This document shows, in pieces, positions 59,098 through 64,000 of a stretch of DNA of 64,000 bases. Origin of the DNA: Bacteroidia bacterium (GTDB lineage Bacteria > Bacteroidota > Bacteroidia > J057); the NCBI GenBank assembly GCA_041391665.1, contig JAWKNO010000002.1:186001-250000 (forward strand), read 5' to 3'. Position 1 is the first letter of the stretch; each line of letters begins with the position of its first letter. A model generated the notes under the pieces. The model made no database searches, was not told where the DNA came from, and saw nothing but the letters and a program-made list of their open reading frames with translations. Both the position numbers and the translations under genes were made by a program.

Positions 59098-59105
59098 TAC
59101 CTTTG
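59098..59105 (+). promoter_or_regulatory. -7 box upstream of the DEAD-box helicase
   Basis: TACCTTTG followed by C, exact TAnnTTTG. It leaves a leader of about 80 nt before the ATG at 59193, long for this genome and compatible with cold-shock style control, though no specific RNA element is recognised. Confidence 0.55.
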
Positions 59106-59192
59106 CGGCGCGTTTTCACTCATTATCAATGATTTCCGGACAGAATACCTCAAGGTGGGGTTTCGGGCGGGAGTAAAGCAGGAGAAAGACAA

Positions 59193-61001
<1,809 letters not shown>

Positions 61002-61228
61002 GCCTGATAGGCTCCGGACTTTGTGCAGTAAAAATCAATAAACGCAATACTTTCTGAATTGCAGGATATTTGCCATAGGTATCAGGTGAAATATTTCCGG
61101 GCGATTGGTTCTGTATTGCGGGAATGGGTTACTGATGATTCCAGATATTGATTATCCCCTGCAAAATTTTCTGCTCATTCATTAGGCCTTATCGCTAAGA
61201 CAAGCTAAATTAAGTTTTGGTTCAAAAC

Positions 61229-61246
61229 GCTGAAGGTTCCTTCAGC
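61229..61246 (+). promoter_or_regulatory. Perfect dyad just upstream of the hydantoinase gene
   Basis: GCTGAAGG-TT-CCTTCAGC, 8-bp perfect arms, ends 16 bp before the ATG at 61263. No T tract follows, so it is more likely an operator or an RBS-masking hairpin than a terminator. The 260-bp gap before the gene holds no other feature I can name. Confidence 0.4.
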
Positions 61247-61262
61247 ATTCGGATGAAAACTT

Positions 61263-62645
61263 ATGTCAATACTTATTCAAAACGGAAGAATTATCACCGC
61301 AGACGCTGACTTTACGGGTGATGTCTATATTGAGGGAGAATCCATAGTTGCGGTAGGTAAAAATCTGACCTTTCAGGCAGATGAGGTGATAGACGCCTCA
61401 GGTAAACTCGTGTTTCCCGGGGGAATAGACCCGCATGTTCACCTCGATATGCCCTTTATGGGTACTTATTCCAGCGATAACTACGAAACCGGTACCCGCG
61501 CTGCGCTGTTTGGCGGTACGACGATGGTGATCGATTTTATTCTTCAAACACAGGGAAAATCGCTGTATCATGCTTTGGGGGAATGGCAGGGGCGCTCTGA
61601 GGGCAATGCTTTTGGCGACTATTCTTTCCACATGGCTGTCACGGACTTTAATGAAAATACCCGTGCCGAAATCCGTGATATGATCGAAAAGGAGGGAATC
61701 ACTTCCTTCAAAACCTTCATGGCCTATAAAGGCGCCCTGATGATCGACGACGGACAAATGGTCGATCTTATGCGCGAGGTGCAAAAACTCGGGGGAATGG
61801 TTACTGTTCACGCCACCAACGGCGATATGATTGACCGGCTGATTGCGCTTCACCGCGCAGCGGGAAAACTTTCTCCCTTGTACCATTACCTTTCTCAACC
61901 AGAAATCACGGAGTCAGAAGCCTCCGGCAGATTTGTGGATATGGCCTATTATACCGATGTGCCTGCATATATCGTACACCTGACCTGCGAAGGCGCACTC
62001 AATCAGGTGCGTGAAGCTACTGCCCGAAATCAGAAGGTATTTGTCGAAACCTGTATTCAATATCTTTTGCTGGACGCTTCGCTGTATGAAAAAGATTTTG
62101 AAGGTGCCAAATGGGTGATGAGCCCGCCGCTCCGACAGAAAAAAGATCAGCAAACGCTTTGGGCCGGGATCAATCAGGGACTGGTTCAGGTAGTTGCTAC
62201 CGATCACTGTCCCTTTATGTGGGAACAGAAAAAAATGGGAGAAAAAGATTTCTCCAAAATTCCCAATGGCCATCCGGCCATTGAAAACAGGATGGAACTG
62301 CTGTTCTCCGAAGGAGTGGCCAAAGGCCGTATCAGCCTCAACAAATTTGTGGAGGTTTCATCTGTCAATGCCGCCAAAATCTTCGGTATGTACCCGCGCA
62401 AAGGCTGTATTGCGCCTGACGCTGATGCCGATATCGTTATTTTTGACCCCAACGAAAAACATGTCATCTCCGCAGCCACCCACCATATGAATGTGGATTA
62501 CTCTGGATACGAAGGCTGGGAAGTAACCGGGAAGGTAAAAACAGTAATCCTGCGGGGGAAAGTTGCTATTGACAACGGAGAGGTGAAAATCTCCAAAGGT
62601 TATGGCCGGTTTATCCGCCGAAATAAAGTCTCTAAAACCATTTGA
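61263..62645 (+). CDS. hydA: Dihydropyrimidinase / D-hydantoinase
   Basis: A 460-aa amidohydrolase that opens the dihydrouracil ring to N-carbamoyl-beta-alanine. The zinc ligands His58 and His60 lie in 'GGIDPHVHLDMPF', the carboxylated lysine is K150 in 'SFKTFMAYKG', and 'VHLTCEGALNQ', 'VVATDHCPFMW' (metal Asp) and 'ENRMELLFSEGV' are typical. It is the first gene of a three-gene run with the beta-ureidopropionase-like gene and the PreT-like gene, which together form the reductive pyrimidine pathway. Confidence 0.94.
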   Translation: MSILIQNGRIITADADFTGDVYIEGESIVAVGKNLTFQADEVIDASGKLVFPGGIDPHVHLDMPFMGTYSSDNYETGTRAALFGGTTMVIDFILQTQGKSLYHALGEWQGRSEGNAFGDYSFHMAVTDFNENTRAEIRDMIEKEGITSFKTFMAYKGALMIDDGQMVDLMREVQKLGGMVTVHATNGDMIDRLIALHRAAGKLSPLYHYLSQPEITESEASGRFVDMAYYTDVPAYIVHLTCEGALNQVREATARNQKVFVETCIQYLLLDASLYEKDFEGAKWVMSPPLRQKKDQQTLWAGINQGLVQVVATDHCPFMWEQKKMGEKDFSKIPNGHPAIENRMELLFSEGVAKGRISLNKFVEVSSVNAAKIFGMYPRKGCIAPDADADIVIFDPNEKHVISAATHHMNVDYSGYEGWEVTGKVKTVILRGKVAIDNGEVKISKGYGRFIRRNKVSKTI

Positions 62646-62664
62646 AATCACAAAAACTTATCCT

Positions 62665-63531
62665 ATGCCGAGAATTATTAAATCAGGCCTTATCCAGACC
62701 AGCCTCGCCAAAACCGAGGGGGAGGGTACTATTGCTGAAATCAAAGAGGCAAACCTGCAAAAACATCTGCCATTTATTGATGCCGCTGGTAAACAGGGGG
62801 TACAGATTCTCTGTCTTCAGGAGGTCTTTGATACGCCGTATTTCTGTCCCGGACAGGATCATGCCTGGTATGCCGCCGCTGAATCTGTCCCCGGCCCCAC
62901 CACCGAACGCCTGGCTGAATACGCCAAAAAGTATCGGATGGTGATGATCATTCCACTTTTTGAAAAGGAGGCCCCGGGTTTTCTTTACAATACTGCCGCC
63001 GTCATTGACGCAGATGGAACCTACCTGGGTAAGTATCGCAAAAATCATATTCCTCATACCTCTGGTTTCTGGGAAAAGTTTTTTTTCCGCCCGGGCAACT
63101 TAGGCTATCCCGTATTTGAAACGGCTTACGCAAAGATTGGCGTGTATATTTGCTATGACCGCCATTTTCCCGACGGTGCGCGCATTCTGGGACTCAACGG
63201 GGCAGAGATTGTATATAATCCTTCGGCAACTGTTGCTGGGCTTTCGCAATATCTCTGGAAACTCGAACAGCCTGCGCATGCCGCTGCCAACGGTTATTTT
63301 ATGGGTTGCATCAATCGGGTAGGGGAAGAAAAACCCTGGGGAATTGGCCGTTTTTACGGAAGCTCTTATTTTGTAGATCCCAGGGGACAGATTTTTGCTC
63401 AGGCTTCAGAGACAGAAGATGAATTGCTGGTAGCCGAATTTGACCTCGACAAAATCGAAGAGGTGCGTTCTGTCTGGCAGTTTTTCCGCGACCGCCGCCC
63501 GGAAACGTATGGAAAGCTGACAGAGTTGTAA
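62665..63531 (+). CDS. Nitrilase-superfamily N-carbamoyl amidohydrolase (beta-ureidopropionase-like)
   Basis: 288 aa from the ATG at 62665, 19 bp after hydA; an ATG at 62602 overlaps hydA and is rejected. Carbon-nitrogen hydrolase fold with the catalytic Cys in 'IGVYICYDRHFPDGARILG' and the Lys in 'LGKYRKNHIPH'; the Glu is expected earlier in the alpha/beta core. 'LCLQEVFDTPYFCPGQDHAW' and 'GFWEKFFFRPGNLGYPVF' match beta-ureidopropionase/N-carbamoylputrescine-type enzymes. In this operon it should release beta-alanine, CO2 and ammonia. Confidence 0.9.
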   Translation: MPRIIKSGLIQTSLAKTEGEGTIAEIKEANLQKHLPFIDAAGKQGVQILCLQEVFDTPYFCPGQDHAWYAAAESVPGPTTERLAEYAKKYRMVMIIPLFEKEAPGFLYNTAAVIDADGTYLGKYRKNHIPHTSGFWEKFFFRPGNLGYPVFETAYAKIGVYICYDRHFPDGARILGLNGAEIVYNPSATVAGLSQYLWKLEQPAHAAANGYFMGCINRVGEEKPWGIGRFYGSSYFVDPRGQIFAQASETEDELLVAEFDLDKIEEVRSVWQFFRDRRPETYGKLTEL

Positions 63532-63547
63532 TATCAAAAATGAGGGA

Positions 63548-64000
63548 ATGGCTGAATATAAACGACCGGTAAACCAGCAGGAATTCGAAGAGAATTTTGC
63601 GCATGTTCATCCGCTGATGAATGAAACTCAGGCCTATTACGAAAGTTCTCGCTGCCTGTATTGTTATGACGCGCCTTGCGTAAATGCCTGCCCGACGGGA
63701 ATCGACATTCCGCTGTTTATCCGGCAGATTCAAACCGGCAATGTCTCGGGGGCGGCAAAAACCATCTATGAAGATAATTTCTTCGGATTCGCATGCGGCA
63801 AAGTCTGTCCTACAGATGTACTCTGTGAAGGCGCTTGTGTGTACAACCATCAGGACGTAAAACCGATAGAAATCGGCAGGCTTCAGGCCTTCGCTACAGA
63901 TCATGTACTGGCTTTGGACAAACGACTGTTTACTTCCGGCAGACCCAATGGCTATCGCATAGCGGTCATAGGTGCAGGTCCTGCCGGAATTTCCTGCGCC
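63548..64000 (+). CDS. PreT-like NAD-dependent dihydropyrimidine dehydrogenase subunit (partial, runs off the end)
   Basis: First 151 codons only, from the ATG at 63548, 16 bp after the nitrilase-like gene. Two Fe-S cysteine clusters are visible: 'CLYCYDAPCVNACPTGID' and 'CGKVCPTDVLCEGACV', as in the GltD-like N-terminal domain of PreT. The FAD dinucleotide motif 'RIAVIGAGPAGISCA' begins at the edge. PreT with PreA reduces uracil and thymine, which would complete the pathway with the two upstream genes. PreA should lie just beyond the window. Confidence 0.9.
   Translation, partial: MAEYKRPVNQQEFEENFAHVHPLMNETQAYYESSRCLYCYDAPCVNACPTGIDIPLFIRQIQTGNVSGAAKTIYEDNFFGFACGKVCPTDVLCEGACVYNHQDVKPIEIGRLQAFATDHVLALDKRLFTSGRPNGYRIAVIGAGPAGISCA

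Noticed and set aside
62602..62664. Longer start for the beta-ureidopropionase-like gene
   Set aside because: It overlaps the hydantoinase by 44 bp, and the family start 'MPRIIKSGLIQTS' begins at 62665.

Overview
The window looks like a chromosome segment of a Bacteroidota bacterium, probably from the Saprospiria/Cytophagia side of the phylum (inferred from gene content; no 16S rRNA is present). The evidence is a SusC/SusD pair, a T9SS type A sorting-domain remnant, a short 288-aa primary sigma factor without region 1.1, bacillithiol synthase BshA, single-chain GcvP, DUF4293, FG-GAP/ASPIC proteins, and repeated TAnnTTTG-like -7 promoter boxes in place of sigma70 -10 boxes. Most of the window is ordinary chromosome. 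The accessory parts are 2.4-5.8 kb, 17-21 kb, 31.5-37.6 kb and 55-58 kb.

Layout. 0-5.8 kb: HTTM membrane protein, isocitrate dehydrogenase with a strong terminator, a broken T9SS-type gene, a repeat patch, then a minus-strand pair (PD40-VWA fusion protein plus small membrane protein). 5.9-9.5 kb: kdsB followed by nuoJ-nuoK-nuoL only. 9.6-11.9 kb: bshA, a DUF4834-like protein, ispE. 12-15 kb: two tandem DUF4369-thioredoxin proteins. 15-21.2 kb, minus strand: EGF-like lipoprotein, a three-gene redox operon (34-aa membrane peptide, DUF2892, thioredoxin), a Crp/Fnr regulator, sulfurtransferase, O-antigen-ligase-like protein, sulfotransferase and MBL-fold protein. A CRP-type dyad lies at an activating distance from the redox operon promoter. 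21.2-33.8 kb: SusC, SusD, two FG-GAP/ASPIC proteins and a vanadium-haloperoxidase-like PAP2 protein, interrupted by a decayed ParE-type toxin-antitoxin pair.

33.8-37.7 kb holds VOC, START-like, GNAT and GrpB genes, an intact PIN toxin-antitoxin pair and three minus-strand tRNA genes (Arg-TCT, Pro-TGG, Ser-GCT). Next to tRNA-Pro is an array of tRNA-Pro fragments and duplicated terminators in which the T-arm or D-arm has been replaced by unrelated perfect hairpins. This is the most unusual structure in the window.

37.8-64 kb: DppB/DppC-type permeases with large lineage-type insertions, argS, a PASTA protein, rpoD, gcvP, pcm, an outer-membrane barrel, truA, DUF4293, a lone CBM48 protein, secreted and OMP genes, an MsbA-like ABC exporter, DUF3108, a paralogous pair of unrecognised outer-membrane-type proteins, murB and a DEAD-box helicase. 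The window ends in a reductive pyrimidine catabolism operon (dihydropyrimidinase/hydantoinase, beta-ureidopropionase-like amidohydrolase, and the start of a PreT-like dihydropyrimidine dehydrogenase subunit) that runs off the right edge.
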